Made by a program: the position numbers and the translations under genes. Below are positions 8,295 through 17,382 of a DNA stretch of 64,000 nucleotides, piece after piece; position 1 is the stretch's first letter, and each line of letters opens with the position of its first letter. The stretch lies in NCBI RefSeq assembly GCF_008710285.1, contig NZ_VYQF01000005.1, positions 62,001 to 126,000 on the forward strand, in the 5' to 3' direction. The notes beneath the pieces were generated by a model. It was given only the letters and a program-made list of their open reading frames with translations, had not been told where the DNA came from and did not search any database. The stretch is from Ginsengibacter hankyongi (lineage in GTDB: Bacteria; Bacteroidota; Bacteroidia; Chitinophagales; Chitinophagaceae).

Positions 8295-8500
8295 TAGGAT
8301 TTTTTAAGATTGTTTACAATTTAATAACATATCTAAATTATCTTAAAAAAGATATTGAATGCAATTATAGGCATGAAAACTTATCAACAAATGTGCATAT
8401 AGAAACGTACTGTTATAAAGCAAAACATTGGCTTAATAAATATTGATTGATTAAGACTGTTAGATGACATAAAAATTAATTAAAATCAACAGACATTAAT

Positions 8501-9595
8501 TCATTCGTATTGTTCATTTATCAATCTTCGTACACTGTAAATTTCTGTGATTCCCTGTTTTCCTCTTAGCTGGGTTTCTGCAATTTTGGTATATATATAT
8601 AGCCCTTCTTCTTTATTAAGTTCATCATACAATTTTTTTGAAATCAATAATTTTTCTCCATAAAGATTACATACAGATTCAATGCGTGATGCTGTATTCA
8701 AAGTATTTCCGTGGAAAGCAATCTCTTTTTTAATATCTCCGATTTCTACAACCGTTACCACTCCTAAACTCATACCCGCTTTAAATTCAGGAATGATGCC
8801 ATATTTATCAAGATAATATCCTGATCTTTTTAATAATTCATCGCTAAATGCCCAAAAAGCGTGAATACATTCTGTAATCTTTTTCATTTTATTTATTTCC
8901 CAGGTAAGCACTGCTTCGTCGCCAACGTACTGGTAAATCTGTGCATTGTAATGTTGTACAATTGCAAGGTCATAAAAGCAATCTTTTATAAAACTGCTAT
9001 AAGCAAGATGCCCGAGCTTTTCGGCTATAGTTGTTGAAGATTTTAAATCAACAAACATAAATATCCTGTATTCTTCTTTTGGACTATAAAATTTCCCGGT
9101 TATTAATTTAAAAAAGTTGCCGCGACCCAATAATCTGGTAACCTCCCATAAAAAGCTAAGAGATAAGTTTACAAGAAACGCATATAAATAATAAATTAAA
9201 GTTGTAGGCGATTGAATAAAATTCAAAAAGCTAATTTGGTTTACTTGAACCATTCGTAGTAACAAATAATAGACAAAGGTTAAGGCTGAAATTATCAGCA
9301 ATTGATCAATAGACAACAGCAACATTACTTGCCAAAGTGGAATTTTTCTTAAAAAATATTTTTGAAAAAAATAATGAAGTGAGCCAAAGATTATTCCTGA
9401 TACAATTGAAAAAAGTGGAAGTAATACAACAAATTTTATAATTGTAAAATGAACCTGGCTTAACCCGGATGCCCCGGCCCACCGCATAAGATAAAAGAAT
9501 ACAAGTGCAATAAACCAGCCGCCTGTAAAAAATTTTACATGCTCTTTCCATTCTTTCGGAATATGCCTCCTGATATTTGTTTTTAATAAATACAC
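8501..9595 (-). CDS. Membrane-bound class III adenylate/guanylate cyclase
   Basis: 364 residues. Four hydrophobic segments (about 24-38, 50-75, 87-113, 131-150) precede a class III cyclase domain from about residue 175. The metal-binding aspartates are Asp183 in FMFVDLKSS and Asp226 in YVGDEAVL. NTLNTASRIESVC carries the Asn and Arg of the transition-state site. It would convert ATP, or possibly GTP, to a cyclic nucleotide at the inner membrane; nucleotide specificity cannot be settled by eye. About 200 bases separate it from the SET gene on the same strand, so it may or may not be linked to that cassette. Confidence 0.88.
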   Translation of the reverse strand: MYLLKTNIRRHIPKEWKEHVKFFTGGWFIALVFFYLMRWAGASGLSQVHFTIIKFVVLLPLFSIVSGIIFGSLHYFFQKYFLRKIPLWQVMLLLSIDQLLIISALTFVYYLLLRMVQVNQISFLNFIQSPTTLIYYLYAFLVNLSLSFLWEVTRLLGRGNFFKLITGKFYSPKEEYRIFMFVDLKSSTTIAEKLGHLAYSSFIKDCFYDLAIVQHYNAQIYQYVGDEAVLTWEINKMKKITECIHAFWAFSDELLKRSGYYLDKYGIIPEFKAGMSLGVVTVVEIGDIKKEIAFHGNTLNTASRIESVCNLYGEKLLISKKLYDELNKEEGLYIYTKIAETQLRGKQGITEIYSVRRLINEQYE

Positions 9596-9653
9596 TTTTT
9601 TAAAAACGTATTAGGTCTAAATTCTTTATTCAAAACTAAAAATAAATGATATT

Positions 9654-9661
9654 TATATTTG
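9654..9661 (+). promoter_or_regulatory. Candidate -7 box (TATATTTG) for the glucokinase operon
   Basis: Matches the Bacteroidota TAnnTTTG element about 68 bases before the ATG at 9730. No clear TTTG-type -33 element sits at the usual 19-base spacing, so the call is weak. Confidence 0.35.
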
Positions 9662-9729
9662 TGTTTTGCGGAACGAGGTTCCATTTACGTGCTGGTAACG
9701 AATAAACGGTTCTTCATAAAATAATAAAA

Positions 9730-10491
9730 ATGCTTACAGAGAACAACGGGAAGATTCTTTCAGTAGATATTGGTGGCTCACATATTAAAGCTACAGTTTT
9801 AAATGTTGCGGGAATCTTTCTCCAGGATTATGAAAGATTGCCAACACCAACGCCTGCAACTCCCGGCAAAGTTCTCGATGTTATTAAAGAGCTCGCTCAA
9901 AAGTTTCCCGGTTATGATAAAGTTGCTGCAGGCTTTCCCGGCTTTATTAAAGACGGCTTGGTAAAAACAGCTCCTAATTTAAACACAGCCGATTGGGCAA
10001 ATTTTAATCTTGTAAAAGCGCTTGAAGAAATTTTAGGTAAACCTGCACTGGTAGTAAATGATGCGGATTTGCAAGGGCTCGCTGTTGTAAGTGGTAAAGG
10101 TCTTGAATTGATGATAACGTTAGGTACAGGCTTCGGCACGGCATTATTGAGGGATGGAGTTTTGATGCCGCATCTTGAAATTGCACATCATCCCGTAACA
10201 AAAAACAAAGATTATGATGCGTACATTGGCGAATTTGAATTTAAAAGAATCGGGAAGAAAAAATGGAATAAGCGAATGAAAAGAGTAATTGAAATTTTAA
10301 AGGTAGTTTTTAATTACGATCGCCTTTATATAAGCGGTGGAAGCGCGAAAGAAATAAATTTTAAACTCGATGATAATATTGTAATTGCCGGCAACCGCGA
10401 TGGAATTAAAGGCGGGGCAAAGCTTTGGGAACAGGAACATAGAATGAACGCATGGAAACAGGAAATAGTTAATCCAACAGAAAAAATTTAA
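9730..10491 (+). CDS. ppgK: ROK-family polyphosphate glucokinase
   Basis: 253 residues. The ROK/actin-fold phosphate loop is LSVDIGGSHIKATV, followed by LPTPTPATPGKVL, the catalytic aspartate in VVNDADLQGLAV, and TLGTGFGTALL. The LEIAHHPV segment replaces the zinc-binding motif of ordinary ROK glucokinases, as in the polyphosphate glucokinase branch. It phosphorylates glucose using polyphosphate and possibly ATP; donor preference is by family resemblance. It is the first of three genes: rpiB starts 11 bases later and a HAD phosphatase follows, a small sugar-phosphate operon. Confidence 0.82.
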   Translation: MLTENNGKILSVDIGGSHIKATVLNVAGIFLQDYERLPTPTPATPGKVLDVIKELAQKFPGYDKVAAGFPGFIKDGLVKTAPNLNTADWANFNLVKALEEILGKPALVVNDADLQGLAVVSGKGLELMITLGTGFGTALLRDGVLMPHLEIAHHPVTKNKDYDAYIGEFEFKRIGKKKWNKRMKRVIEILKVVFNYDRLYISGGSAKEINFKLDDNIVIAGNRDGIKGGAKLWEQEHRMNAWKQEIVNPTEKI

Positions 10492-10502
10492 AACCCGGTA
10501 TT

Positions 10503-10961
10503 ATGAAAATAGGACTAGCAGCCGATCACGGGGGATATGAGCTTAAAGGAATTGTTTCAACATTTCTCAAAAATCTTGGGCACGAACTTATAGATTATGG
10601 AGCGTATGAATTAGATACAAAGGATGATTATCCTGATTTTGTTATTCCACTTGCGGTGGCGATCACGTCAAAAGAAGTGGAAAGAGGAATTGCCATTTGT
10701 GGCAGTGGAGTGGGGGCTTCTGTTGCTGCAAATAAAGTTACCGGTGTTAGGGCAGGGCTCATTCACGATCACTTTTCTGCACACCAGGGCGTGGAAGATG
10801 ATGATATGAATATGATTTGCCTGGGTGGACGCGTAACCGGTTTTATGGCTGCTGAGGAATTAATTACTGCTTTTTTAAACGCAAAATTTATCGGTGCTGA
10901 AAGGCATAAAAGACGTTTGGAAAAAGTTGAAGCGCTGGAAAATAATCAAAATAAAGTGTGA
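10503..10961 (+). CDS. rpiB: Ribose-5-phosphate isomerase B
   Basis: 152 residues, the normal RpiB length. IGLAADHGGYELK opens the protein, and IAICGSGVGASVAANK carries the catalytic cysteine (about residue 66). GVRAGLIHDHFSAHQGVEDDDMNM and LGGRVTG match RpiB/LacAB proteins. It interconverts ribose-5-phosphate and ribulose-5-phosphate in the pentose phosphate pathway, complementing rpe at 57 kb. The nearby glucokinase and HAD genes suggest joint expression. An allose-6-phosphate isomerase activity is known for some family members and cannot be excluded. Confidence 0.93.
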   Translation: MKIGLAADHGGYELKGIVSTFLKNLGHELIDYGAYELDTKDDYPDFVIPLAVAITSKEVERGIAICGSGVGASVAANKVTGVRAGLIHDHFSAHQGVEDDDMNMICLGGRVTGFMAAEELITAFLNAKFIGAERHKRRLEKVEALENNQNKV

Positions 10962-10990
10962 TAATATTTCAAACAAATGAAAATAATTTA

Positions 10991-11599
10991 ATGAGTCAAC
11001 AATATAAAATTTTATTCTCCGATATAGGAGGCGTATTGCTTACAAATGGCTGGGGGCAAGAATCCCGTGAGGCTGCTGCAAAAAAATTTGGCATTGAATA
11101 TAACGAAATGGATTTGCTGCACGACTTTATTTTTAATGTGTGGGAGATGGGTAAAATATCATTGGATGATTATCTCGATACAGCAGTATTCAATCACCCT
11201 AGAAAATTTTCCAGGGAAGAATTTAAGTTATTTATGTTGGAGCAATCTCATCAATTGCCGGGCACGTTACAATGGTTGATAGAATGGAAACACGCAAATC
11301 ATTTTATTAAAACAATATCTATAAATAATGAACCAAAAGAACTAAATGAATTCAGGATTAAGAAGTTTAAACTTCATAATTTTTTTGATGCATTCGTTTC
11401 ATCATGCGAAGTAGGTATGCGAAAGCCTGACCCTGGAATCTTCAGGCTTGCATTAGGTATCGCACAGGCAGAGCCTCAGGAATGTTTATATTTTGATGAC
11501 CGGGTAATGCTGGTGGAGGCAGCAAAAAAAGAAGGAATTCACGCACATCATCACACAGATTTTGAAAGCACGAAGAAGATAATTACTTCGTTAATGTAG
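10991..11599 (+). CDS. HAD-superfamily sugar-phosphatase-like hydrolase
   Basis: About 202 residues from the ATG at 10991; an earlier GTG at 10958 overlaps the rpiB stop and is less likely. HAD motif I is FSDIGGVLL with the nucleophile aspartate; the second motif I acid is replaced by Gly, as in glucose-1-phosphatase-type members. KTISINNEP fits motif II, RKPDPGIF motif III, and YFDDRVMLVEAAKKEGIHA motif IV. It likely removes phosphate from a small sugar phosphate, which fits its place behind ppgK and rpiB, but the substrate is unknown. Confidence 0.82.
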   Translation: MSQQYKILFSDIGGVLLTNGWGQESREAAAKKFGIEYNEMDLLHDFIFNVWEMGKISLDDYLDTAVFNHPRKFSREEFKLFMLEQSHQLPGTLQWLIEWKHANHFIKTISINNEPKELNEFRIKKFKLHNFFDAFVSSCEVGMRKPDPGIFRLALGIAQAEPQECLYFDDRVMLVEAAKKEGIHAHHHTDFESTKKIITSLM

Positions 11600-11947
11600 A
11601 AATAAATTTTCTGCGTTTAACCCTTACAGTTATATTATTGATAGATTTCCTGCCCGGCTTAACGTAACTAACTATTCAATAAATACCGATGTCATGATTG
11701 ACAGAATGTAGAAAACTTTCTATAAAAAGATAGACCTGATTACTACAAATATATTTTTCCGGATAGAGACCTTTGTAATTATCTAAATTATTCTTATCTG
11801 AACCTATGAGATTAGCCCCCAAAGGAAGCCATGCATATAAGCGTGGCTTTTTTATTACAGCACGGTCTGAATGTTTAAGAATAAACAGGAATAGTATTTA
11901 GATATAAAAAGAGTTGATAAATTTTAAAAGCAATTCTTTAAAACGAT
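11600..11947. other. Intergenic gap between convergent genes, with one hairpin
   Basis: About 350 bases without a believable protein gene. The only clear structure is the plus-strand terminator-like hairpin at 11826-11853. The hairpin lies 227 bases past the HAD gene stop, so either the transcript has a long tail or a small RNA is made from within the gap. No clear promoter decides this. Confidence 0.5.
11826..11853 (+). terminator. Rho-independent terminator-like hairpin
   Basis: AAGCCATGC and GCGTGGCTT form a 9-base-pair stem with one G-U pair around a 6-base loop, followed directly by a run of T on the plus strand. It could end the ppgK-rpiB-HAD transcript or an unannotated small RNA. Confidence 0.6.
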
Positions 11948-13285
11948 TTATTCCATTTTGAAGCTTTCCAAAAATTTAGTTGTAAAATTTCCCGAGCGGA
12001 AACTTTCATTTTTCATTAATTTTTTATGAAAGGGAATGGTTGTTTTAATCCCTTCAATTACATATTCACTCAGGGCACGGCTCATCGTATTAATTGCTTC
12101 ATCACGCGTTTGAGCAACCGCAATTAGCTTACCAATCATGCTGTCATAATAAGGCGGGATAACATAACCTGCGTAAACATGACTGTCAACACGTACGCCG
12201 TGTCCGCCTGGTTGGTGCAATACAGTAATGCGGCCCGGAGACGGGCGGAAATCATTATAGGGATCTTCAGCGTTTATCCTGCATTCTATCGCATGCATTT
12301 CCGGATAGTAATTTCTCCCCGAGATACTTTCGCCAAAAGCAATTTTTATTTGTTCTTTAATTAAGTCATAGTTTACAACTTCTTCAGTAACGCAATGCTC
12401 TACCTGTATGCGTGTATTCATTTCCATGAAATAAAAGTTGCGATGCTTGTCTACCAAAAACTCAATAGTTCCTACACTTTCATAATTGATTGCCGATGCT
12501 GCTTTAATTGCTGCTTCGCCCATTTTCTCTCTTAGTTCGGGTGTCATAAATGGCGAAGGAGATTCTTCAACTAATTTTTGATGACGCCTTTGTATAGAGC
12601 AATCGCGTTCACTAAGGTGACAGACATTTCCAAACTGGTCGCCTGCAATCTGTATTTCTATGTGACGTGGCTCTTCCACAAACTTTTCCATGTAGATGCC
12701 GTCGTTCTTGAATGACGCCGCGGCTTCTGTTTTGGCATTATCAAATGCTTTCTCAATATCTTTTTCTTCCCATACCACCCGCATTCCTTTACCACCGCCA
12801 CCAGCGGTTGCTTTTAAAATAACCGGGTAACCAATTTCCCTGGCAAGTCCTTTCGCATGGTCCACGCTTTGCAATAAACCTTCGCCACCGGGCACCACAG
12901 GTACACCTGCTTTTATCATGGTTTCCTTTGCCGTTATTTTATCACCCATACTATTGATCATCTCAGGCGTTGGGCCAATAAATTTTATTCCATGATCTGT
13001 GCATATCTGGGCAAATTTTGCGTTCTCTGCCAGGAAGCCATAGCCAGGGTGTATAGCATCTGCATTAGTTATTTCAACAGCCGCCATTATATGCGGTATG
13101 TTCAGGTAACTATCAATACTGGCGGGTTTGCCAATGCAAACTGCTTCATCAGCAAATTTTACATGGAGGCTATCTTTATCAGCGGTTGAATAAACTGCAA
13201 CAGTTTTAATTCCCATTTCTTTACAGGTTCTGATAACCCGTAATGCAATTTCACCTCTATTGGCTATAAGTATTTTTTTAAACAA
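11948..13285 (-). CDS. accC: Acetyl-CoA carboxylase, biotin carboxylase subunit
   Basis: 445 residues, the usual AccC length. [20 protein letters not shown] opens the protein. The ATP-grasp glycine loop is [14 protein letters not shown], and [25 protein letters not shown] and [11 protein letters not shown] are the biotin carboxylase signatures. It carboxylates biotin on AccB using ATP and bicarbonate, the first step of fatty acid synthesis. It lies 25 bases downstream of accB on the same strand. The carboxyltransferase subunits are not in the window. Confidence 0.97.
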   Translation of the reverse strand: MFKKILIANRGEIALRVIRTCKEMGIKTVAVYSTADKDSLHVKFADEAVCIGKPASIDSYLNIPHIMAAVEITNADAIHPGYGFLAENAKFAQICTDHGIKFIGPTPEMINSMGDKITAKETMIKAGVPVVPGGEGLLQSVDHAKGLAREIGYPVILKATAGGGGKGMRVVWEEKDIEKAFDNAKTEAAASFKNDGIYMEKFVEEPRHIEIQIAGDQFGNVCHLSERDCSIQRRHQKLVEESPSPFMTPELREKMGEAAIKAASAINYESVGTIEFLVDKHRNFYFMEMNTRIQVEHCVTEEVVNYDLIKEQIKIAFGESISGRNYYPEMHAIECRINAEDPYNDFRPSPGRITVLHQPGGHGVRVDSHVYAGYVIPPYYDSMIGKLIAVAQTRDEAINTMSRALSEYVIEGIKTTIPFHKKLMKNESFRSGNFTTKFLESFKME

Positions 13286-13310
13286 GATATTATAATTTGA
13301 AGATTTGGGT

Positions 13311-13787
13311 TTAAGCCGGTTCCACTAAAAACAGGGGCTGGTCAAATTCAACAGGGGAAGCGTCTTCTACTAACACTTTAACAATAGTGCCGGATACTTC
13401 ACTTTCTATTTCATTAAAAAGTTTCATGGCTTCTATTATACATACTACCTGGCCTTCTTCCACTTCATCACCAACATTTACAAATATTGGTTTGCCCGGG
13501 CCTGCCTGGCGATAAAAGGTTCCGATCATTGGACTCTTAATGGTAAGCAGATTGTCAGCTTTCACATTTAAGGGTTCTGTACTTTTTACACCTGATGGAG
13601 TTGGAGTGGCGGGTGGCAAAACCTGCTGCGGCTGATGAACCTGTTGTTGTAACGGCGACACAAATTGTTGCACCGGTTGTTTCTTTTGTTTAATGGTAAT
13701 CTTAAAATCGTTTTTCTCAATACTAAGCTCACCGATATTGCTTTTATTTACAAGCTTTACGAGTTCCTGAATTTGTTTAATGTCCAT
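13311..13787 (-). CDS. accB: Biotin carboxyl carrier protein of acetyl-CoA carboxylase
   Basis: 158 residues. The N-terminal helix region (1-35), a Gln/Pro-rich linker (about 36-75) and the C-terminal biotinyl domain are in the standard AccB order. The biotin lysine is in [10 protein letters not shown], and [11 protein letters not shown] starts the domain. It carries the carboxyl group between AccC and the carboxyltransferase. It precedes accC by 25 bases. A near -7 element (TTAATTTG on the minus strand) sits 5 bases before the ATG. Confidence 0.96.
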   Translation of the reverse strand: MDIKQIQELVKLVNKSNIGELSIEKNDFKITIKQKKQPVQQFVSPLQQQVHQPQQVLPPATPTPSGVKSTEPLNVKADNLLTIKSPMIGTFYRQAGPGKPIFVNVGDEVEEGQVVCIIEAMKLFNEIESEVSGTIVKVLVEDASPVEFDQPLFLVEPA

Positions 13788-14012
13788 TTTGACAAATTAA
13801 ATTTATATTATTGAAGACGGGCAGCTAAGATAGGGATGATTTATCAAAATAGCATTTTTAAAAAAATAAAAAAATTGATGAAATTGAAAGGTTTTTAAAA
13901 GAAACCCATTAGAATTTCCCCGAAATACCGGTTTTTTTGATTAAAAAATAAAAATACCGGAAATGAATTTATCAATTATAAGGAAAGAAAACCATGCATA
14001 ATAGGAAGCAAA

Positions 14013-14579
14013 TTATTCTTTTACCCGTTCAACATATTCACCTGTTTTAGTGTTCACACGAATCAGCTCTCCTTCATTTACAAACAAAGGAACGTTAACA
14101 GTTGCACCTGTTTCAACTGTTGCAGGTTTTAAAGTGCGTGTGGCGGTATCACCTCTTACGCCGGGCTCGCTGTAGGTTACCATTACCACAATTTTGTCAG
14201 GCAGTTCAACACCCATTGGCTGGTCAGTTTCTCCGTTTATTAAAACTGAAACTTCCTGTCCGTCTTTTAAAAACTGGGGTGCATCAACCATTTCAGCAGG
14301 TACGGAAATCTGCTCATAGGTAGTAGTGTCCATAAACGTATAACCCGTATCATCTTTGTATAAAAACTGGTAAGGTTTTTTTTCAACTCTTACAGGATAT
14401 ATAGTTTCACCGCTGTTCCACGTTTGTTCAATAGTGCGGCTATTATCCACACCTTTTAGTTTTGCCCACACTTTTGCAGCAGCACGTGCCGTTTTATTTT
14501 GACCAAATTCGATCACTGTATAAAGGCTTCCATCAATTTTTAAGATTAGCCCGGTCCTCATATCTGAAGTAGATGCCAT
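14013..14579 (-). CDS. efp: Elongation factor P with an arginine-tipped loop
   Basis: 188 residues in three beta-barrel domains: KOW-like (1-65), middle (70-125), and the C-terminal domain with GVRGDTATRTLKPATVETGA. EF-P binds between the P and E sites and relieves stalling at polyproline. The tip of the first-domain loop, which is usually PGKG with a lysine modified by EpmA, reads NKTARAAA, placing Arg32 where the modified residue normally sits. Arginine at this place is known from rhamnosylated EF-P in Pseudomonas. No earP or epm gene lies in the window. I recall the same loop in other Chitinophagaceae, which supports the taxonomic call. Confidence 0.95.
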   Translation of the reverse strand: MASTSDMRTGLILKIDGSLYTVIEFGQNKTARAAAKVWAKLKGVDNSRTIEQTWNSGETIYPVRVEKKPYQFLYKDDTGYTFMDTTTYEQISVPAEMVDAPQFLKDGQEVSVLINGETDQPMGVELPDKIVVMVTYSEPGVRGDTATRTLKPATVETGATVNVPLFVNEGELIRVNTKTGEYVERVKE

Positions 14580-14723
14580 AAGATTTTTTTTAAGGCGGTG
14601 AAGGTATAAAAAAGGAATGAATATGAAAATTGAATCACTATGAAATTTGAAAATGATTCAATAGATTAATTTTCACATTTTTATATTTTAGCATTCATCT
14701 ATCTTTATTCAAAAATTATACTC

Positions 14724-15218
14724 TTGAAAAAATTATTCCTTTTACCCGCATTAATATTTTTATATATGGCTGCTTTTTGCCAGGAAGATAGTACAGCGCC
14801 TGTTTACCAGAGATTTCCGACTATTCCTCAGTTCACCATATTTAAAGCACCTGATAGCACTTCGTTTACAAGAAATGATCTCAAAAGAAACAAATCTGTT
14901 GTATTTATGATCTTCAGCCCTGATTGTGAGCACTGCCAGCATGAAACTGAAAACCTATTAGCTAATATTAATAAATTTAAGAATTGCCAAATAGTGATGG
15001 TAACTTACCTGCCGTATAGCGATATGATGGCGTTTTATAAAAATTACAAGATTGCTGATTATCCGCAAATTACAATGGGCCGGGATACCAAATTTTTCTT
15101 TCCCGTATTTTTTAAAGTGAGGAATCTACCTTCCATTTTTGTGTATGATAAAAAAGGAAAATTTAAAAAGAATTTTGAGGGAAGTGTAAGTACTGATTTA
15201 ATCTCAGATGAATTGTAA
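14724..15218 (+). CDS. Periplasmic thioredoxin-like protein
   Basis: 164 residues starting from a TTG codon; only this start gives a full signal peptide (MKKLFLLPALIFLYMAAF then CQ). The domain carries FMIFSPDCEHCQHET, a thioredoxin-type CxxC (CEHC), and LPSIFVYDKKGKF with the cis-proline. It is probably an exported TlpA/ResA-like or peroxiredoxin-like oxidoreductase acting on periplasmic disulfides. No cytochrome maturation genes are adjacent, so the substrate is open. Confidence 0.82.
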   Translation: MKKLFLLPALIFLYMAAFCQEDSTAPVYQRFPTIPQFTIFKAPDSTSFTRNDLKRNKSVVFMIFSPDCEHCQHETENLLANINKFKNCQIVMVTYLPYSDMMAFYKNYKIADYPQITMGRDTKFFFPVFFKVRNLPSIFVYDKKGKFKKNFEGSVSTDLISDEL

Positions 15219-15228
15219 TCCTTTTTTT

Positions 15229-15392
15229 ACACGAATTATAGAAGCACAAATTACACGAATTCGTTTTGCTCACACGTTTTTCTCACAGTTTACACAGATG
15301 AAAAAGATAAAATCATTATTGAAAAAATTCACCTGCGTCTTTCCATGCCATCTGTGTTGCCATTAACTTGTGTAGTTAGATTTAATTCGCGT
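15229..15392. repeat. REP-like fold-back element between convergent genes
   Basis: ACACGAATT occurs at 15229-15237 and 15253-15261, with a near-complement AATTCGCGT at 15384-15392. Inside lies ACACAGATG at 15292-15300 with its exact complement CATCTGTGT at 15349-15357. Nested arms built from CACAGAT and ACGAATT words are typical of dispersed intergenic repeats I recall from Bacteroidota. Copy number elsewhere cannot be seen here. Confidence 0.5.
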
Positions 15393-15403
15393 CATATTCT
15401 AAA

Positions 15404-16084
15404 CTATTGCTTTATAAACTTATCGTTTAATTGAATTTCGTTTTCTACATTAATTTTTATAAAATAAATACCCGCATGAAGTTTATTAACGGAAAGGTGT
15501 AGCTGCTTATTGGTGGAGGCAGCCCTGAAGCGGACAACAACTTTGCCAAGGGCATCCTGTATTACTATATTAATAACCCCTTTTATTATTTCATTTCTTT
15601 GGTAAATGAGATTGAGAATATCATGCGCCAGATTAGGAAATATTTGCCATATGTTGCCGTGATAGCTGGTTACAGGCTCGTCAATATTTGTATTTCTTTT
15701 TGCTAATGGTTTTTTAGATGGATAAGAAGTGACAGGATTGGCAACCACAGCAGTGTTAGAAATGTCAACTATATTTTTATTGGTATCATAAATTTTTACC
15801 CGGTAGAATATCTTTTGTTCACCAGAAAAAACATCACGGTAAGCAAGCTTTGTGGAAGTTGTATATTTTCTAAATACAGGATTCGCAGCTGCTGTTTCCC
15901 ACGCAACTCCATCTGAACTTTTAAATAAAATATAAGTAGTCATTCCGGGATAATTTACCATATTCCATTGCAAGGTTACAGTTGGATTACCCGCATTGAT
16001 TAAAGCAATGAGCCGGATTGCTGCAGAAGTTTTCATGGCGGAAAACAAAAAAACGACAATAAATAAAGAAGATAACTTGGTCAT
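15404..16084 (-). CDS. Secreted protein with type IX secretion sorting domain
   Basis: 226 residues. A signal peptide (about 1-21, ending TSAA) is followed by a fibronectin-type region (TVTLQWNMVNYPGMTTYILF, then FYRVKIYD at the next strand). The last 80 residues (IWQIFPNLAHDILNLI to the end) look like a type A C-terminal sorting domain of the Por/type IX secretion system. It would be exported and either released or attached to the surface. No catalytic motif is seen. Confidence 0.72.
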   Translation of the reverse strand: MTKLSSLFIVVFLFSAMKTSAAIRLIALINAGNPTVTLQWNMVNYPGMTTYILFKSSDGVAWETAAANPVFRKYTTSTKLAYRDVFSGEQKIFYRVKIYDTNKNIVDISNTAVVANPVTSYPSKKPLAKRNTNIDEPVTSYHGNIWQIFPNLAHDILNLIYQRNEIIKGVINIVIQDALGKVVVRFRAASTNKQLHLSVNKLHAGIYFIKINVENEIQLNDKFIKQ

Positions 16085-16203
16085 GAAAGCCTTTGAAAAC
16101 AGACCATTAAATTAGAGTAAAGAATAAATCGCAGTAGTTAAAGAAGCTGTAAAAAATAATGTTCCATTATCTTTTTTGCTTTTTTATGAAACGTTATTAC
16201 AGT

Positions 16204-16211
16204 TACCTTTG
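16204..16211 (+). promoter_or_regulatory. Candidate -7 box (TACCTTTG) for mdh
   Basis: Matches TAnnTTTG 35 bases before the mdh ATG, in the short gap after the divergent gene. T-rich sequence upstream could supply a -33 element, but the spacing is not ideal. Confidence 0.45.
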
Positions 16212-16246
16212 GCCGGAAAATAATTTTTAAAAATAAATACGATAAA

Positions 16247-17173
16247 ATGAAAGTAACTGTAGTAGGCGCCGGAGCAGTTGGCGCAACCTGTGCTGATAAT
16301 ATTGCCAGGAAAGAGCTCTGCGAAGAATTAGTATTGCTCGATATTAAAGAGGGAATTTCTGAAGGGAAGTCTATTGATTTTATGCAGAGTGCGGCTTTGC
16401 TTGGCAGCGATACCAAAATTATTGGCAGCACTAATGACTATAAAAAAACTGCCGGAAGTAAAGTAGTGATCATTACTTCGGGTATACCACGTAAGCCGGG
16501 GATGTCACGTGAAGAACTGATTGGCATTAATGCCGGCATTGTAAAAGGTGTAACTCAAAATATTTTAGAACAGTCTCCGGACGCTATAATAATTGTTATT
16601 AGTAACCCCATGGATACTATGACCTACCTCGCTTTAAAATCAAGCGGACTTCCTAAGAACAGGATCATTGGTATGGGCGGAATTCTTGACAGCAGCCGGT
16701 TTAAATATTACCTGTCAACTGCAATAGGTTGTTCTATGCAAGACCTGCAGGCAGTAGTAATTGGCGGCCATGGTGATACAACAATGATTCCGTTAACAAG
16801 ATTAGCAACATACAATGGCACACCTGTTTCTAATTTACTGGATGAAGGAACATTAAAAAAAGTAGCGGCAGATACAATGGTTGGAGGTGCAACTCTTACG
16901 GGCTTGCTCGGAACCAGCGCATGGTATGCTCCTGGTGCTGCAGGCGCAACCCTGGTGGAAGCAATTATTCGCGATGAAAAGAAATTAATTCCATGCTGCG
17001 TAATGCTCGACGGCGAGTACGGACAAAAAGATATTTGTATTGGAGTGCCTGTTGTAATTGGTAAAAATGGCTGGGAAAAAATTATCGATTTCAAACTAAA
17101 TGATGAAGAGCAAGCTGCTTTTAATAAAAGTGCGGATGCAGTAAGGAATATGAATGGAGCATTAACATTGTAA
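16247..17173 (+). CDS. mdh: Malate dehydrogenase
   Basis: 308 residues, the lactate/malate dehydrogenase fold. The NAD loop is VVGAGAVGATCADN, Asp32 binds the adenosine ribose, IPRKPGMSREE supplies Arg82 (malate specificity) and Arg88, Asn120 is in VISNPMD, Arg151 binds substrate, and His175 in GGHGDTTM is the catalytic base. It interconverts malate and oxaloacetate in the TCA cycle. The gene is single and followed by a strong terminator. Confidence 0.96.
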   Translation: MKVTVVGAGAVGATCADNIARKELCEELVLLDIKEGISEGKSIDFMQSAALLGSDTKIIGSTNDYKKTAGSKVVIITSGIPRKPGMSREELIGINAGIVKGVTQNILEQSPDAIIIVISNPMDTMTYLALKSSGLPKNRIIGMGGILDSSRFKYYLSTAIGCSMQDLQAVVIGGHGDTTMIPLTRLATYNGTPVSNLLDEGTLKKVAADTMVGGATLTGLLGTSAWYAPGAAGATLVEAIIRDEKKLIPCCVMLDGEYGQKDICIGVPVVIGKNGWEKIIDFKLNDEEQAAFNKSADAVRNMNGALTL

Positions 17174-17196
17174 TAATCTATTAGAAAGTAATAGCA

Positions 17197-17223
17197 ATGG
17201 CAGATTTTTTATCTGCCATTTTT
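17197..17223 (+). terminator. Rho-independent terminator after mdh
   Basis: ATGGCAGAT and ATCTGCCAT form a perfect 9-base-pair stem around TTTTT, followed by more T. It lies about 24 bases past the mdh stop. Confidence 0.85.
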
Positions 17224-17382
17224 GTTTCGGTAATTGACTGCAAATTTCATATATCTAATATAAAAGATTAGAAGCCCTTACTTTTAAATTATTTATTAGG
17301 TATGCGTGATTTGTAAATTGAAGATCTGGCTTCATCCATAAAGCTCGCTATCATAAATTATATAGAACAGGATTTACTAACG

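Noticed and set aside
16708-17094. Long open frame antisense to mdh
   Set aside because: It mirrors the codon pattern of mdh, whose catalytic residues are all in place on the plus strand.
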